DNA of 64,000 nt from Rhodovulum marinum (GTDB lineage Bacteria; Pseudomonadota; Alphaproteobacteria; Rhodobacterales; Rhodobacteraceae). The notes under the pieces are model-generated. The model was not told where the DNA came from, did not search any database, and was given only the letters and a program-made list of their open reading frames with translations. The first letter of the stretch is position 1, and each line of letters starts with the position of its first letter. The position numbers and the translations under genes were made by a program. Positions 18,220 to 28,971 of the stretch are shown here, piece by piece. Where the stretch lies: positions 97,790 to 161,789 of the forward strand of contig NZ_SLXP01000009.1 in the NCBI RefSeq assembly GCF_004343075.1. The letters run 5' to 3'.

Positions 18220-18224
18220 GGGTA

Positions 18225-20624
18225 TCAGCTCAGGTAGCGTGCGGTCAGCGTGTCTGACACCTCGCGCAGATCCTTCTGAAGCGCGAGCAGCCGGGCGGGT
18301 GTCAGGTCCTCGGGCGCGGCGACCGAAAGCGCGGTGTGCAGCAGCAGGATGCGGCGCGCGAGATCGGACATCGGGCCGCCCTCCTTGACCGTGGTCAGCA
18401 TCGCCTCCTGTTCGCGCAACACATCGAGCTGGAACAGCACCGAACGCGGGTTGCCGGCATCCAGCGCCAACAGGTCGACAATCGTGCAGCAACTGGTGGC
18501 CATCGGGTAACGCCGACGGTGGGTCATCACGCTGTCGCCGACCTCGACGGCCACGTCGAAGCTTCCGGGGGGGGCCTCGGGATCGGCAAACGCCGCCAGC
18601 AAGGTCAGCATCTGGTCGGCCCGTTCCAGCGCGCGACCCATCGTCAGAAAGCGCCAGCCGGAAAAGCGGAACATGTTATCATGCACCAGCCCCGCGAACC
18701 CGGCGAGCCTGCGCAGCAATTCGGTCATCTTGCGCGCCGCCTCGTCGCCCGGGCGCACGCGGTTGTACATGCCCCGCGCGGTGAAGGCGAGGTCGTTCAG
18801 CGCGTGCCAGCCGTCGGTCGAGAACCGGTCGCGCACCTTGCCCGCGCAGCCCTGCGCCGCCTCGAACAGTTCGAGGATGGCGGCGGGCACGGGTTCGTCG
18901 GGGTCGATGTCGAACCCGTCCAGATAGCGTTCAAGATGCGCAAGCACCGGCATTTCGCGGTGACCGACCTCCTCCAGCCGCAGGTGATAGGCGCGCAGTT
19001 CGCGCACCCGTGCCTCGGCCCGTTCGACGTAACGGCCCAGCCAATACAGGTTGTCCGCCGCGCGCGAGGGCAGCACGCCCGGCAGGCGGCGCGCGAATGG
19101 CCCCTCTTGCCGGCTGGCCAGGCTGTCGGGGGTGACGGGGTCGTCGCTGACCACCCAGACATCGGCGACCGAACCGCCGTTCTTCATCGCCAGTGCCGTC
19201 GGGTCCTCGGTCCGGCCGATCCGGGCATAGCCGCCGGGCATCACCACCCAGCCATCGGGGGTGCGCGCGGCGAAGACGCGGATCAGCATCGGGCGGGGCA
19301 CCAGTTCGCCGTCGATCATGGCGGGCGTGGTGGACAGCGTCGCGGCCTCTTGCCCGACCAGCTTGGCGCCGTCGGTTTCCAGCCAGTCGCCGATGGGTTT
19401 CTGCGCCGTGCCCCGGAAATCGCCACCCAGCGCGGTCGAGGCGTCCACCTCGAAGGGAAGGTCGGTGGACAGCGCCCGGCCGATCATCATCCGCTGGAGG
19501 TTGTCATAGACATAGGCCCGCTCGGCCGCCTGCCCGCACCACCAGGTCGCGATGTTGGGGATTTTCAGGCCCTCGCCGGTCAGCCGTTCGCAGATGCGCG
19601 GCAGGAACGCCATCAGCGCCCGCGCCTCGAGCACGCCCGAGCCCAGGCAGTTCAGCATCGTCAGCTCGCGCGCCCGAAGCGCCGCGACCATGCCCGGCGT
19701 GCCCAGCGCCGAGGTTTCGTCCAGTTCCAAGGGGTCGGCAAAGCGGGAATCAAGCCGCCGCCACAACACGCTGACCGGCTGTGGCCCGTCGATGGTGCGC
19801 ACCGTCAACTTGCCCCGCTCGACCTTCAGATCCTCGCATTCCAGAAGCAGGAAACCGAGGTAGCGGGCGATATAGGCATGCTCGAAATAGGTATCGGAAT
19901 GCTGGCCCGGCGTCAGGATCGCAACCCGGCCCGCATCGCCCCTGAGCGCGTTCATCGCATCGCGATAGGCCCGGAAAAAGCCCGCCAGCCGGCGGATATT
20001 GGCGGCCGGGAACAGATCGGGAAAGACCCGCGCCGTCGCCATGCGGTTTTCCAGCGCAAAGCCCGACCCCGAGGGCGCCTGGGTCCTGTCGCCCAGCACC
20101 AGCCACGACCCGTCGGGCGAACGGCCGACCTCGAAGGCCACAAAATGCAGAAAATGATCCGAACGGGGACGTATCCCCACCACGGGCCGCAACCATTCGC
20201 GGTTGCGCGCCACCAGTTCGGGCGGCAGCAGCCCCTGCGACACCAGCCTGGCCGGCCCATAGAGATCGGCCATGACCTGTTCCAGCAGGTCGGCGCGCTG
20301 GACCAGGCCTTCGGACAGGCGCTGCCATTCGTCGTCGGCGATCATCACGGGGATATGCGACAGCGGCCAGTCGCGCACGGTCGACCCGCTCGACGTATGC
20401 TGGCGGTAATAGACGCCCGCGTCGTGCAGGTGCTGGTCGCCACGGGCGAACCGCTGGGACAGGTCCTCGGCGCCCTGCCCGGCCAACAGGTCGATCAGGG
20501 GCTGCCAGACGGGCCGGACACTTCCATCCGGTCGCAACAACTCGTCCGCAACGCCGGGCGGCGGGCGATAGCCCCGCAGAAGGGCCGCGGCCGGATCGTC
20601 CTTCAGGTGACCCGCGGAACTCAT
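18225..20624 (-). CDS. Circularly permuted ATP-grasp plus alpha-E fusion protein
   Basis: A 799-residue protein joining two domains that are usually separate. Residues 1-~480 are the circularly permuted ATP-grasp type 2 domain, with GDRTQAPSGSGFALENRMAT and SDTYFEHAYIARYLGFLLLE. From about 500 the alpha-E helical domain starts with LPSRAADNLYWLGRYVERAE. These proteins occur with transglutaminase-like partners and are predicted to make or ligate small peptides. The gene starts one base after the DUF2126 gene ends and is followed after five bases by the second transglutaminase. Confidence 0.88.
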   Translation of the reverse strand: MSSAGHLKDDPAAALLRGYRPPPGVADELLRPDGSVRPVWQPLIDLLAGQGAEDLSQRFARGDQHLHDAGVYYRQHTSSGSTVRDWPLSHIPVMIADDEWQRLSEGLVQRADLLEQVMADLYGPARLVSQGLLPPELVARNREWLRPVVGIRPRSDHFLHFVAFEVGRSPDGSWLVLGDRTQAPSGSGFALENRMATARVFPDLFPAANIRRLAGFFRAYRDAMNALRGDAGRVAILTPGQHSDTYFEHAYIARYLGFLLLECEDLKVERGKLTVRTIDGPQPVSVLWRRLDSRFADPLELDETSALGTPGMVAALRARELTMLNCLGSGVLEARALMAFLPRICERLTGEGLKIPNIATWWCGQAAERAYVYDNLQRMMIGRALSTDLPFEVDASTALGGDFRGTAQKPIGDWLETDGAKLVGQEAATLSTTPAMIDGELVPRPMLIRVFAARTPDGWVVMPGGYARIGRTEDPTALAMKNGGSVADVWVVSDDPVTPDSLASRQEGPFARRLPGVLPSRAADNLYWLGRYVERAEARVRELRAYHLRLEEVGHREMPVLAHLERYLDGFDIDPDEPVPAAILELFEAAQGCAGKVRDRFSTDGWHALNDLAFTARGMYNRVRPGDEAARKMTELLRRLAGFAGLVHDNMFRFSGWRFLTMGRALERADQMLTLLAAFADPEAPPGSFDVAVEVGDSVMTHRRRYPMATSCCTIVDLLALDAGNPRSVLFQLDVLREQEAMLTTVKEGGPMSDLARRILLLHTALSVAAPEDLTPARLLALQKDLREVSDTLTARYLS

Positions 20625-20625
20625 G

Positions 20626-23600
20626 TCAAAGGCCCGGCGCGCGGCGCAGGTCGAGTGTCATCGGGAATTCGGGATGGGGCTGTTCAGGGGCGGGCCAATA
20701 GCTGCCCGGCGTATGGCCCATCTTCTCGAACCGGGCCAAGCGGCGGGCCTCGGCCTCGTTGGCATTCACGGGGAAGGTATCGTAGTTGCGCCCGCCCGGA
20801 TGCGCGACGTGATAGGTGCAGCCACCCAGCGCCCGCCCCGACCAGGTGTCGAAGATGTCCAGCGCAAGCGGCGCGTTGACCGGCAGGACGGGGTGCAGCG
20901 CCTCGGCCGGTTGCCACGCCTTGAAGCGGACGCCGCCAATGGCCACGCCGGCAGTTTCGGTGGGGTGCAGCGGCACGGCACGGCGGTTGCAGGTCACGAT
21001 GTAGCGGCCCGGGTTGGTGGCGGTCAGTTTGACCTGCATGCGTTCCACCGAACTGTCGGTATAGCGCACGGTGCCGCCGATGGCGCCGCGCTCGCCCAGC
21101 ACGTGCCAGGGTTCCAGCGCCTGGCGAAGTTCTAGGTGCACGCCCTCGTAGTCCACCTCGCCGCAGAACGGGAACCGGAACTCCTGCTGCGCCTCGTACC
21201 AGTCCGGCCGGAACGCGAAGCCGTGATCGGCAAGATCGCGCAGCACGCCGAGGAAGTCCTGCCACACGAAATGCGGCAGCATGAACCGGTCATGCAGTTC
21301 CGTGCCCCAGCGCACCGGCTTGCCCTTGACCGGGTTCGCCCAGAGCCGCGCGAGGATCGCCCGGATCAGCACCTGTTGCGCCAGGCTCATCCGCGCATCG
21401 GGCGGCATCTCGAAGCCACGGAATTCCACCAGCCCCAGGCGTCCCGTGGGGCCGTCAGGCGAATAAAGCTTGTCGATGCAAAGTTCCGCCCGGTGGGTGT
21501 TGCCTGTAACGTCGATCAGGATGTTGCGCAGCAGGCGGTCGACCAGCCAGGGCGCGGGCGCCTCGCCCTCGCCCGGATCGGGAAACTGCGCCAGCGCGAT
21601 TTCCAGCTCGTAGAGGCTGTCATGGCGGGCCTCGTCGATCCGGGGGGCCTGCGACGTCGGGCCTATGAACAGGCCAGAGAACAGGTAGGACAGGCTGGGA
21701 TGCCGCTGCCAGTAGAGGATCAGCGAACGCAGCAGGTCCGGTCGGCGCAGGAAGGGCGAATCGTTGGGCGTTTCGCCGCCCACCACCACGTGATTGCCGC
21801 CGCCCGTGCCGCAATGCTTGCCGTCGATCATGAACTTGTCAGCGCCAAGGCGGGTCAGCCGCGCCTCTTCGTAGACGCCTTGGGTGATGGTCTTGCAATC
21901 CTCCCAGCCGTTCGCCGGGTGGATATTGACCTCCAGCACGCCGGGGTCGGGGGCCACGCGGATCACGTTCAGCCGCGGGTCGTGCGGCGGCGCATAGCCC
22001 TCGATATGCACGGGCAGACCCATTTCGGCAGCCGTCGCCTCGGCCACAGCGACAAGTTCCAGGTAATCCTCGACATCCTCGACGGGGGGCATGAACACGC
22101 AAAGCCGCCCGTCGCGGGGTTCGACCGACAGCGCGGTGCGGACCGCGTCGGTCCCCAATTCCTGTTCGCGCACATCCTGCACTGCGCCCCCCCCGGTGAA
22201 GCGGGCGACGGGCTGGGCGTGGCCCGGCGTCGTTTCGGGCAGCCCGGCCGCGGCGGCGCGGTCGGCGGCGTCGAACTCGGGAAGCGGGCCGCGCGCGACC
22301 GTCGGATCGGTGACATAGGTATAGGGGTATTGCGCGGGCGGGATGTGCGGCAGGCTGCCCAGCGGCAGGCGATAGCCCACCGGGCTGTCGCCGGGCACCA
22401 GGAACAGCTTGCCGCGGCGCATCTTCCATTTCTCCGACCGCCAGCGCTTGCCGGTCGCCTTGGCCTGCCACCGCTGGATCGGCAGGATGTGACCCGCCGG
22501 GTCGGTCAGGCCGCGGGCAAAGACGCGGGCGATGCGGGCGCGTTCCTCGGGGTCCTTCAGTTTCGAGTTTTCGGGGGTGACGTTCTCGGGCAGGTTGCCC
22601 TCCTTGAGAATCCACTCGGCCGGATCCTCGTAGGCAGGCACCACCATGTCGGCGTCCACCCCCAACCGGTCGGCCATGCCTTTCAGCAGAGCCTCGGCCT
22701 GATCCGGGCCTGCCCCGGTCTGGGCCGTTTCCTCGGCGATCAGGTCGGGGTTCTTCCAGATCGGCTTGCCGTCCCTGCGCCAATACAACGAGAAGGTCCA
22801 GCGCGGCAGCGTTTCGCCCGGGTACCACTTGCCCTGTCCGTAATGCAGGAATCCGCCCGGCGCAAAACGGTCGCGCAGACGCCGGATCAGCCGGTCGGCC
22901 AGGCCGCGTTTCATCGGGCCCACGGCGGCGGTGTTCCACTCGTCCGATTCGAAATCGTCGATGGAAACAAAGGTCGGCTCGCCCCCCATGGTCAGGCGCA
23001 TGTCGCCCGCCTCGATCGCGGCATCGACCTTGTGGCCCAGCGCATCCAGCGCCTGCCACGCCTCGTCCGAAAACGGCTTGGTGATGCGCGGGTGTTCTGC
23101 GGCGCGATGCACCTCCATGTGGAAGTCGAAATCGACCTCGGCGGGGCTGGCCATGCCGGTGATGGGCGCGGCGTTGCGGTAATGCGGCGTGGCGGCCAGC
23201 GGGATGTGGCTTTCGCCGGTCAGAAGCCCTGAGGTCGGGTCGAGCCCGATCCATCCCGCCCCGGGCAGATAGACCTCGCACCAGGCGTGCAGATCGGTGA
23301 AGTCGTGATCGGTGCCGGGTGGACCGTCCAGCGCCACCAGGTCGGGTTTCAGCTGGATCAGGTAGCCCGACACGAACCGCGCCGCGAGGCCGAGGTGCCG
23401 CAGCACCTGCACCAGGAGCCACGAGGTATCGCGGCAAGAGCCCGACTTCAGGCGCAACGTGTCCTCGGGCGTCTGCACGCCGGGTTCCATGCGGATGACA
23501 TAGCCGATCTCGCGTTCCAGCCGGGCGTTCAGTTCGACGATGAAATCGACCGTCCGCTCGGCCGCGCGCGGGATGGTGGCAAGAAAGGCGGTCAGCAGCG

Positions 23601-23973
23601 GCCCCGCCGGTTCGGGCGTGCGGTAGATCGACAGGTCATCCACCAGGTCGGCGGGATAGTCGAAGGGCCATGCCTCGGCGATCTCGTCCACGAAGAAATC
23701 GAACGGGTTGTAGACCGTCATGTCGGCGACGAGGTCCACCTCGATCCTGAGTTCGCGCACCGGTTCGGGGAACACGAAGCGCGACAGCCAGTTGCCGTAG
23801 GGGTCCTGCTGATGATTGACGAAATGGCCCTCGGGCGAAACCTTGAGGCTGTGCGAGATCACCCGCGTGCGGCTGTGCGGCGCGGGCCGCAGGCGGATCA
23901 CCTGCGGACCCAGGCTGACCGGACGGTCATAGCGATAATGCGTCAGGTGACGGATGCTTGCGGTGATGGCCAT
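20626..23973 (-). CDS. Transglutaminase-DUF2126 protein
   Basis: A 1115-residue protein. The first ~290 residues are a transglutaminase-like domain: N-terminal beta region ([20 protein letters not shown]), catalytic Cys in [13 protein letters not shown], His in [11 protein letters not shown] and Asp in GLDPTSG. The rest is the large DUF2126 region, with [14 protein letters not shown] and [20 protein letters not shown], which is distantly related to amidoligases. It is the first gene of the cassette and its ATG at 23973 gives the normal family N-terminus. A peptide-modifying or amidoligase role is a family-level prediction only. Confidence 0.9.
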   Translation of the reverse strand: MAITASIRHLTHYRYDRPVSLGPQVIRLRPAPHSRTRVISHSLKVSPEGHFVNHQQDPYGNWLSRFVFPEPVRELRIEVDLVADMTVYNPFDFFVDEIAEAWPFDYPADLVDDLSIYRTPEPAGPLLTAFLATIPRAAERTVDFIVELNARLEREIGYVIRMEPGVQTPEDTLRLKSGSCRDTSWLLVQVLRHLGLAARFVSGYLIQLKPDLVALDGPPGTDHDFTDLHAWCEVYLPGAGWIGLDPTSGLLTGESHIPLAATPHYRNAAPITGMASPAEVDFDFHMEVHRAAEHPRITKPFSDEAWQALDALGHKVDAAIEAGDMRLTMGGEPTFVSIDDFESDEWNTAAVGPMKRGLADRLIRRLRDRFAPGGFLHYGQGKWYPGETLPRWTFSLYWRRDGKPIWKNPDLIAEETAQTGAGPDQAEALLKGMADRLGVDADMVVPAYEDPAEWILKEGNLPENVTPENSKLKDPEERARIARVFARGLTDPAGHILPIQRWQAKATGKRWRSEKWKMRRGKLFLVPGDSPVGYRLPLGSLPHIPPAQYPYTYVTDPTVARGPLPEFDAADRAAAAGLPETTPGHAQPVARFTGGGAVQDVREQELGTDAVRTALSVEPRDGRLCVFMPPVEDVEDYLELVAVAEATAAEMGLPVHIEGYAPPHDPRLNVIRVAPDPGVLEVNIHPANGWEDCKTITQGVYEEARLTRLGADKFMIDGKHCGTGGGNHVVVGGETPNDSPFLRRPDLLRSLILYWQRHPSLSYLFSGLFIGPTSQAPRIDEARHDSLYELEIALAQFPDPGEGEAPAPWLVDRLLRNILIDVTGNTHRAELCIDKLYSPDGPTGRLGLVEFRGFEMPPDARMSLAQQVLIRAILARLWANPVKGKPVRWGTELHDRFMLPHFVWQDFLGVLRDLADHGFAFRPDWYEAQQEFRFPFCGEVDYEGVHLELRQALEPWHVLGERGAIGGTVRYTDSSVERMQVKLTATNPGRYIVTCNRRAVPLHPTETAGVAIGGVRFKAWQPAEALHPVLPVNAPLALDIFDTWSGRALGGCTYHVAHPGGRNYDTFPVNANEAEARRLARFEKMGHTPGSYWPAPEQPHPEFPMTLDLRRAPGL

Positions 23974-24328
23974 ATGTGGGTTCGCGCGTTTGGGGCTTCA
24001 TCGCAGCAAAGACGGTTTTCCGAGCACTGTAAACCGGTTCCGCGGGCTTGCCGCCAATCCGCCCCCTGGGAAAGCGGGGCGCATGCTGCGGCGGATGGCC
24101 CGGCAGATGCGCCACCACCCGCCGAGGCGGCCCCGGCGCGGCCGGGTGGCACGTCGTGGCGGCGAAAGCTGTGCCCACCGCGCAGCCCGAGCGTGGTATC
24201 GTGACGCGGACAGCCCCGGATCACGGCGGTACTGCGGAGGAAACACGACAGGGGCGAAATACGCTAGAACCACCGCCTGACGGTGGGATTCCGTCGGAGA
24301 AGCAAACAAAACACCAAGGGAGGAGTGA
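23974..24328. other. Divergent intergenic region, DUF2126 and serine hydrolase
   Basis: A 355-base non-coding stretch between two divergent genes. It holds a small hairpin with stem CCACCG/CGGTGG at 24270-24286 and a strong ribosome site (GGGAGGAG) just before the ATG at 24329. No gene was recognised; the short frames here are Arg/Pro-rich. Confidence 0.45.
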
Positions 24329-25525
24329 ATGAACACCAACGGATGGAAGCCGGCCTTCGATGCCGTTCTGGACGGCGTGACGGCGGGGGCGCAGGCAAAC
24401 CGCGTACCGGGCGTCGTCGCCATGGTCACGGACCGCATGGCCAATGTCTACGAGGGCGCCAGGGGCGTCCGCGACCTGGGCACCGAGGTTGCGATGACGA
24501 CCGACACGGTCTTCGCCCTTTTCTCGACCACCAAGGCGATCGGCGGGACGGCGGTAATGCAATGCGTCGAGGAGGACCTTCTGGACCTTGACGCGCCGGC
24601 GAAGGAATACGCCCCCGCGATAGGTGAATTGCAGGTGCTGGACGGGTTCGACGCCGACGGCAACCCCGTGCTGCGCCCCCCGAAATCCGATATCACCACG
24701 CGCCAGTTGATGCTGCATACGGCCGGGTTCGGATACGATTTCTTCAACGCGAACTACCTGAAGATGGCCGAGGATCACGGCCAACCCTCGGTCGTCACCG
24801 GCACGATGGCGGCGCTCAAGACGCCGTTGCTGTTCGATCCGGGCGAGAAATGGGAATACGGCACCAATATCGACTGGGCGGGCCAGGTCGTCGAGGGCAT
24901 CCGCGGCAAGCGGCTGTCCGAGGTGCTGGCGGAACGCGTTTTCGAACCTCTTGGCATCACCGACATGGCCTTTACCCGCACCGACGACATGAAGGCGCGG
25001 ACCGCCTCGATCCATGCCCGCGGCGCCGACGGGTCGCTGACGCCGCTGGGTTTCGCGCTGCCGGACAATCCAGAGGTCGACATGGCCGGGCACGGGCTTT
25101 ACGGCCCGGTCGGCGAATACATGAAATTCATCCGGATGTGGCTGAACGACGGGCTGGGGCCGAACGGGCGGGTGCTGAAGCCCGAAACCGTGGAACAGGC
25201 CGTCCGCAACGGGCTGCAGCCGCACCAGAAGGTGGTGATGCTGCCCGGTGTGATCCCGTCGCTGTCGAACGATGCAGAGTTCTTTCCTGGACTCAAGAAA
25301 AGCTGGTCCTACAGCTTCATGGTCAACGACGAAGACGCCCCGACCGGTCGGCCGGCGGGCGCCATCGGCTGGGCGGGGCTGGCGAACCTGTTCTACTGGA
25401 TCGACCGGCAGAACGGGTTCGGCGGCTTCTGGGCCACCCAGATCCTGCCCTTCGGCGATCCGGTGTCGTTCGGGGCCTATCTTGATTTCGAAACGGTTTT
25501 CTACCGGAACCTGCGCGGGTCGTAG
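24329..25525 (+). CDS. Beta-lactamase-family serine hydrolase
   Basis: A 398-residue class C beta-lactamase-like hydrolase or esterase. The nucleophile motif is STTK (Ser66, Lys69), the second catalytic Tyr177 lies in WEYGTN, and the family segment [11 protein letters not shown] is clear. There is no signal peptide, so it is likely cytoplasmic, like EstB-type esterases. A strong ribosome site precedes the ATG. It converges on the flavoprotein gene ending at 25563 and does not belong to that operon. Confidence 0.83.
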   Translation: MNTNGWKPAFDAVLDGVTAGAQANRVPGVVAMVTDRMANVYEGARGVRDLGTEVAMTTDTVFALFSTTKAIGGTAVMQCVEEDLLDLDAPAKEYAPAIGELQVLDGFDADGNPVLRPPKSDITTRQLMLHTAGFGYDFFNANYLKMAEDHGQPSVVTGTMAALKTPLLFDPGEKWEYGTNIDWAGQVVEGIRGKRLSEVLAERVFEPLGITDMAFTRTDDMKARTASIHARGADGSLTPLGFALPDNPEVDMAGHGLYGPVGEYMKFIRMWLNDGLGPNGRVLKPETVEQAVRNGLQPHQKVVMLPGVIPSLSNDAEFFPGLKKSWSYSFMVNDEDAPTGRPAGAIGWAGLANLFYWIDRQNGFGGFWATQILPFGDPVSFGAYLDFETVFYRNLRGS

Positions 25526-25562
25526 GCCGCGTGAGCGTGACGGTCCACTGCCCGCCGGGGCG

Positions 25563-26804
25563 TCATGCCACGGCGGGGGCGGGTGGGGACGCTGTGCGCC
25601 TTAGAAGGGCAGCAAGATCGGTGCCCGGGTCCGCGATCTCGGCGGGGGTGACGGGCAGGCCGCCCTCGATCAGGCGTTTGCCGGCCATATAGCCGCGCGC
25701 GTCGTTCATCGCGTCCACCGCCAGCAGGCGATCGCCGCGGAAATACCAATGCGACCGCCCGCGACCATCCTCGCGGATCACAACGCGGTCATGTCCGGTA
25801 TTCAGCCCGGCGATCTGCAGCTTGACGTCGTACTGGTCGGACCAGAACCACGGCCTGGCCTCATAGGTGACGGGCTGGTCCAGCATCGCCGCGGCGACGG
25901 CCTCGGCCTGGTCGATGGCGTTCGGCACGCTTTCCAGCCGGATCCGGCCCCCGCGCCACGGAAACGACGCACAGTCCCCCGCCGCAAAGATACCGGGTGC
26001 CGAACTGCGCCCGGCAGCATCCACCGCGATGCCGTTGTCGAGGACAAGTCCCGCCGCCTCGGCAAGGGCGGTGTCGGGCCGGACGCCGATGCCAACGATG
26101 ACGAAATCGACTGCGATCGCGCTGTCATCGGACAGCACGGCACGGGTCACGCGGCCCGCCGCGCCCTCCAGCCGGGCAAGCCCCGCGCCTTCGCGCAGGT
26201 CGACGCCATGGGCCCGGTGCAGGGTGCGGAAATAGTCGGCCGTCTCGGCGGACGCGACGCGGGCCAGTATGCGCGGCGCCTGTTCGACCAGCGTGACCGC
26301 CAGCCCGCGCTGGGCGGCGACCGCTGCCGCTTCGAGGCCGATATAGCCACCGCCGACGATCAGCACCCGGCGCCCCGGCCGGATTTCCGGCCCGATGTGA
26401 TCGGCATCGGCAAGGTTGCGCAGGCAATACACCCCGTCGAGTTCCCCGCCCAGGGCCGCGGGAAGGCGGATCGGCACGGCCCCGGTGGTCAACGCAAGCC
26501 GGTCGTATTCCAGCTGTCGTCCATCCGACAGCTTCAGCGTGCGGGCGGCGGGGTCGATGGCCCCGACACGAATGCCGGTCAAAAGATCGATCCCCTGCTC
26601 GGCATAGTACGCCTCGGGGCGGAGCATAAGCCGCTCCAGCGGCAGTTCGCCCAACATGTACTTCTTGGAGAGCGGCGGGCGCTGGTAAGGGGCGGCCGGT
26701 TCCTCCCCGATCAGCGTGATACGGCCCCGGTGGCCGAGTGTGCGCAGCTTGGCGGCAAGCGCCGCGCCGGCCTGTCCGGCACCGACGATGGCGATGTGAT
26801 GCAT
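25563..26804 (-). CDS. FAD-dependent oxidoreductase (ferredoxin/rubredoxin reductase type)
   Basis: A 413-residue flavoprotein of the ferredoxin-NAD reductase family used by oxygenase systems. It has the FAD dinucleotide motif IVGAGQAGAALAAKLR at the N-terminus, an NAD(P)H motif VLIVGGGYIGLEAAAV, and the second FAD motif GIFAAGDCASFP. A C-terminal reductase domain follows. The ATG at 26804 has the ribosome site AGGAG. No ferredoxin gene lies nearby, so the electron acceptor is not obvious. It is the last gene of the TetR-linked cluster, 68 bases after the rhodanese gene. Confidence 0.85.
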   Translation of the reverse strand: MHHIAIVGAGQAGAALAAKLRTLGHRGRITLIGEEPAAPYQRPPLSKKYMLGELPLERLMLRPEAYYAEQGIDLLTGIRVGAIDPAARTLKLSDGRQLEYDRLALTTGAVPIRLPAALGGELDGVYCLRNLADADHIGPEIRPGRRVLIVGGGYIGLEAAAVAAQRGLAVTLVEQAPRILARVASAETADYFRTLHRAHGVDLREGAGLARLEGAAGRVTRAVLSDDSAIAVDFVIVGIGVRPDTALAEAAGLVLDNGIAVDAAGRSSAPGIFAAGDCASFPWRGGRIRLESVPNAIDQAEAVAAAMLDQPVTYEARPWFWSDQYDVKLQIAGLNTGHDRVVIREDGRGRSHWYFRGDRLLAVDAMNDARGYMAGKRLIEGGLPVTPAEIADPGTDLAALLRRTASPPAPAVA

Positions 26805-26872
26805 TCGTGCTTTCTCCTGCGGGGATCGGGCGCCGCCCCGCCGCGGCAAGTGCGCGGGCGGGGCAGCCCGGT

Positions 26873-27727
26873 TCAGGCGCCGAAGGGCAGGCCCTCGTCG
26901 ATGGGCAGCGCGGGGTCGCGCGACCATTCGTTCCAAGACCCGAAATACAGCCGCACATCCCGCACCCCGGCCTCTTTCAGGGCGAGGAACGTGTTCGAGG
27001 CCCGCGCCCCCTTGAAGCAGTACAGCCGCACCGGCGTGTCGGAGGTAATGCCGACGGTCGCGCATTCGGCCAGCACCTCTTCGCGCGACTTGAAGACCGG
27101 GCCGGCGGGCGAAGGCTTCATCATCCGGTACCACTCGATCCAGACCGCACCGGGCAGCCGGCCCTTGCGCGGGCAGAAATCGCGGCCATAGGGCGAGGAG
27201 GACGCGCCCACCCATTCGTCGACGTCGCGCACGTCCAGGATCACCGCGGCGGGATCGTCCAGCGCGGCCTGCATCTGGGCGGCGTCCAGCATCAGTTCGG
27301 ACCCGGTCGCGTCGACCGGGAAGGTTGCGGGGGCGGGCGCCACGGGCGCGGTCGACACCGCAAGCCCCGCTGCCGCCCACCCGGCGAACCCGCCATGCAG
27401 CACCTTGACCGATGGATAGCCCAACCAGGACAGCAGGAAATAGCCCCGGCAGGACTGGCCGAAACCGGTATCCATGGACTGTTCGTAGATCACCGCGGTC
27501 TTTTCGCCATCGAGGCCGGCCGCGCCGAATTCATCGGCGAACTTGCTGCGCAGCGCGGACAGCCCCTCGGCATCCGAGGTCGCGAGATAGGTGAAGATGT
27601 CGTGCATGTTCACCGCACCCGGGATGTGGCCCGCGGCGAAACTGTCGGGGTCGCGGGTGTCGATCAGGACAACCGCGCCGTCCCGCATCGCCGCGGCAAG
27701 CTGTTCCGGGGAAATAAGTGCCGTCAT
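26873..27727 (-). CDS. Two-domain rhodanese (sulfurtransferase)
   Basis: A 284-residue protein with tandem rhodanese domains. The N-terminal domain (VVLIDTRDPDSFAAGHIPGA) is non-catalytic in most relatives; here it has a Cys93. The C-terminal domain has the active loop CFKGAR with Cys237. Such enzymes move sulfane sulfur from thiosulfate or a persulfide to an acceptor such as cyanide. No signal peptide is seen. The position inside an importer operon with an OsmC protein and two flavoproteins suggests a sulfur-handling pathway rather than housekeeping cyanide detoxification. Confidence 0.88.
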   Translation of the reverse strand: MTALISPEQLAAAMRDGAVVLIDTRDPDSFAAGHIPGAVNMHDIFTYLATSDAEGLSALRSKFADEFGAAGLDGEKTAVIYEQSMDTGFGQSCRGYFLLSWLGYPSVKVLHGGFAGWAAAGLAVSTAPVAPAPATFPVDATGSELMLDAAQMQAALDDPAAVILDVRDVDEWVGASSSPYGRDFCPRKGRLPGAVWIEWYRMMKPSPAGPVFKSREEVLAECATVGITSDTPVRLYCFKGARASNTFLALKEAGVRDVRLYFGSWNEWSRDPALPIDEGLPFGA

Positions 27728-27806
27728 TCCTGTTCCCTTCCCTGTTGGCGCCCGGGCCGTATGCCCGGGGGCATTGGTCGCGGCCAGATTTGAACCGGTC
27801 TTCCGT

Positions 27807-28910
27807 TCAGGCCGGCAGTTCGGCCAGCATCTTGCGCAAATGCTTGGTTGCCGGGGTCACGATTGCCACGAAATAGGCCTCGCGCAGGCGGCGCTGGGCT
27901 GCGCCGTGGCTGACATAGCCGCGCGCCCCGCAATGCAGCATCGCGTAGTGCGCCGCCTCGACGGACAATTCACCGCCCTTTAGCCGCGCCTGAAGCACGC
28001 GCCGCCAATACGCAGCCGAGGGGTCGTAGGGCGTCTTGGCCAGTTCCAGGACCTCGGCCAGCAGGGCGTCGTATTCCGACTGGAAATCGGCAGGCTGCTT
28101 TTCGAGGTGGCGGTTGACATGGCCCAGCGGCCCCTCGACCTGGCGCATCATGTCGATGGCGCTGGCGATCATGCCGGCGGCCATCCCGCATTGCAGCAGC
28201 ACGAAACCGGCGCGGATGCGCTTGATGAAGGGCGCGGCGGGATCGGCCAGCACGAAATCGTCGGGCACGATCACGTCGCGGAACTGAACCTTGCAGGTGG
28301 CGGTGCCCCCCATCGCGACGAAGTCGTGGTCGAGGGTCAGCTTGACGCCCTCCCATTCGGCATGGGCGATGGCCATCACGGTCTTGGGACCATCCGCGCC
28401 CTCGACCGCGAACATCATGCCGAAATAGCCGTCGGGCGTCAGGTTCGACACCCAGGGCAACACGCCCTTGACCCGGTAGCCCCCCTCGATGCGCTCGCCT
28501 TTCAGGCGCATCGGCTCGATCTCGGCGATGGCCTTCATCGGGTTCGACATCCCCGTGCCGCCCAGCGACTGGCCGCTGATGACCTTGGGGCCGATCTCGG
28601 TCTTGAGGAACGCGTTGTCGGAAGAGAAGATGTACCATGCCAGGGCATTCTGGCACCACATGCAGAACCCGGTCGACAGGCAGGCCTCGGAGGCACGCGC
28701 CATCGCGGCGATCGCGCCCGACAAATCGGTGTTGGCATCCAGCCCGCCGACATGGCTGCCATAGGCGCCGGCCGCGCCCATCGCCCGCATGACATCCTCG
28801 GGATAGAACCTCTCTTCGTCGATCCGGCGGGCGAGCGGGCTCAGGTCCTTGGCGGTGATCTGGTCGACCGCGTCAAGATCGAGCGCGGCGATGGGAAGGG
28901 CGACATTCAT
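27807..28910 (-). CDS. Acyl-CoA dehydrogenase-like flavoprotein
   Basis: A 367-residue member of the acyl-CoA dehydrogenase fold. The middle domain reads GQSLGGTGMSNPMKAIAEI and then WVSNLTPDGYFG; the helical C-terminal domain ends with a basic stretch. It has features of the monooxygenase-like branch that includes DszC and SfnB, such as an N-terminal helical domain and no clear catalytic Glu of true dehydrogenases that I could place. Substrate unknown. A ribosome site (AGGAG) precedes the ATG at 28910. It lies between the OsmC and rhodanese genes. Confidence 0.75.
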   Translation of the reverse strand: MNVALPIAALDLDAVDQITAKDLSPLARRIDEERFYPEDVMRAMGAAGAYGSHVGGLDANTDLSGAIAAMARASEACLSTGFCMWCQNALAWYIFSSDNAFLKTEIGPKVISGQSLGGTGMSNPMKAIAEIEPMRLKGERIEGGYRVKGVLPWVSNLTPDGYFGMMFAVEGADGPKTVMAIAHAEWEGVKLTLDHDFVAMGGTATCKVQFRDVIVPDDFVLADPAAPFIKRIRAGFVLLQCGMAAGMIASAIDMMRQVEGPLGHVNRHLEKQPADFQSEYDALLAEVLELAKTPYDPSAAYWRRVLQARLKGGELSVEAAHYAMLHCGARGYVSHGAAQRRLREAYFVAIVTPATKHLRKMLAELPA

Positions 28911-28971
28911 TCTCTGGCACTCCTCGGCAGGACGGAACGGGCCCGCGCGCTGCGGCGCGGGCCCTGGCGGG

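Noticed and set aside
18336..20879. An 847-codon plus-strand frame
   Set aside because: Antisense to the ATP-grasp/alpha-E gene; Arg/His/Gln-rich sequence without domains.
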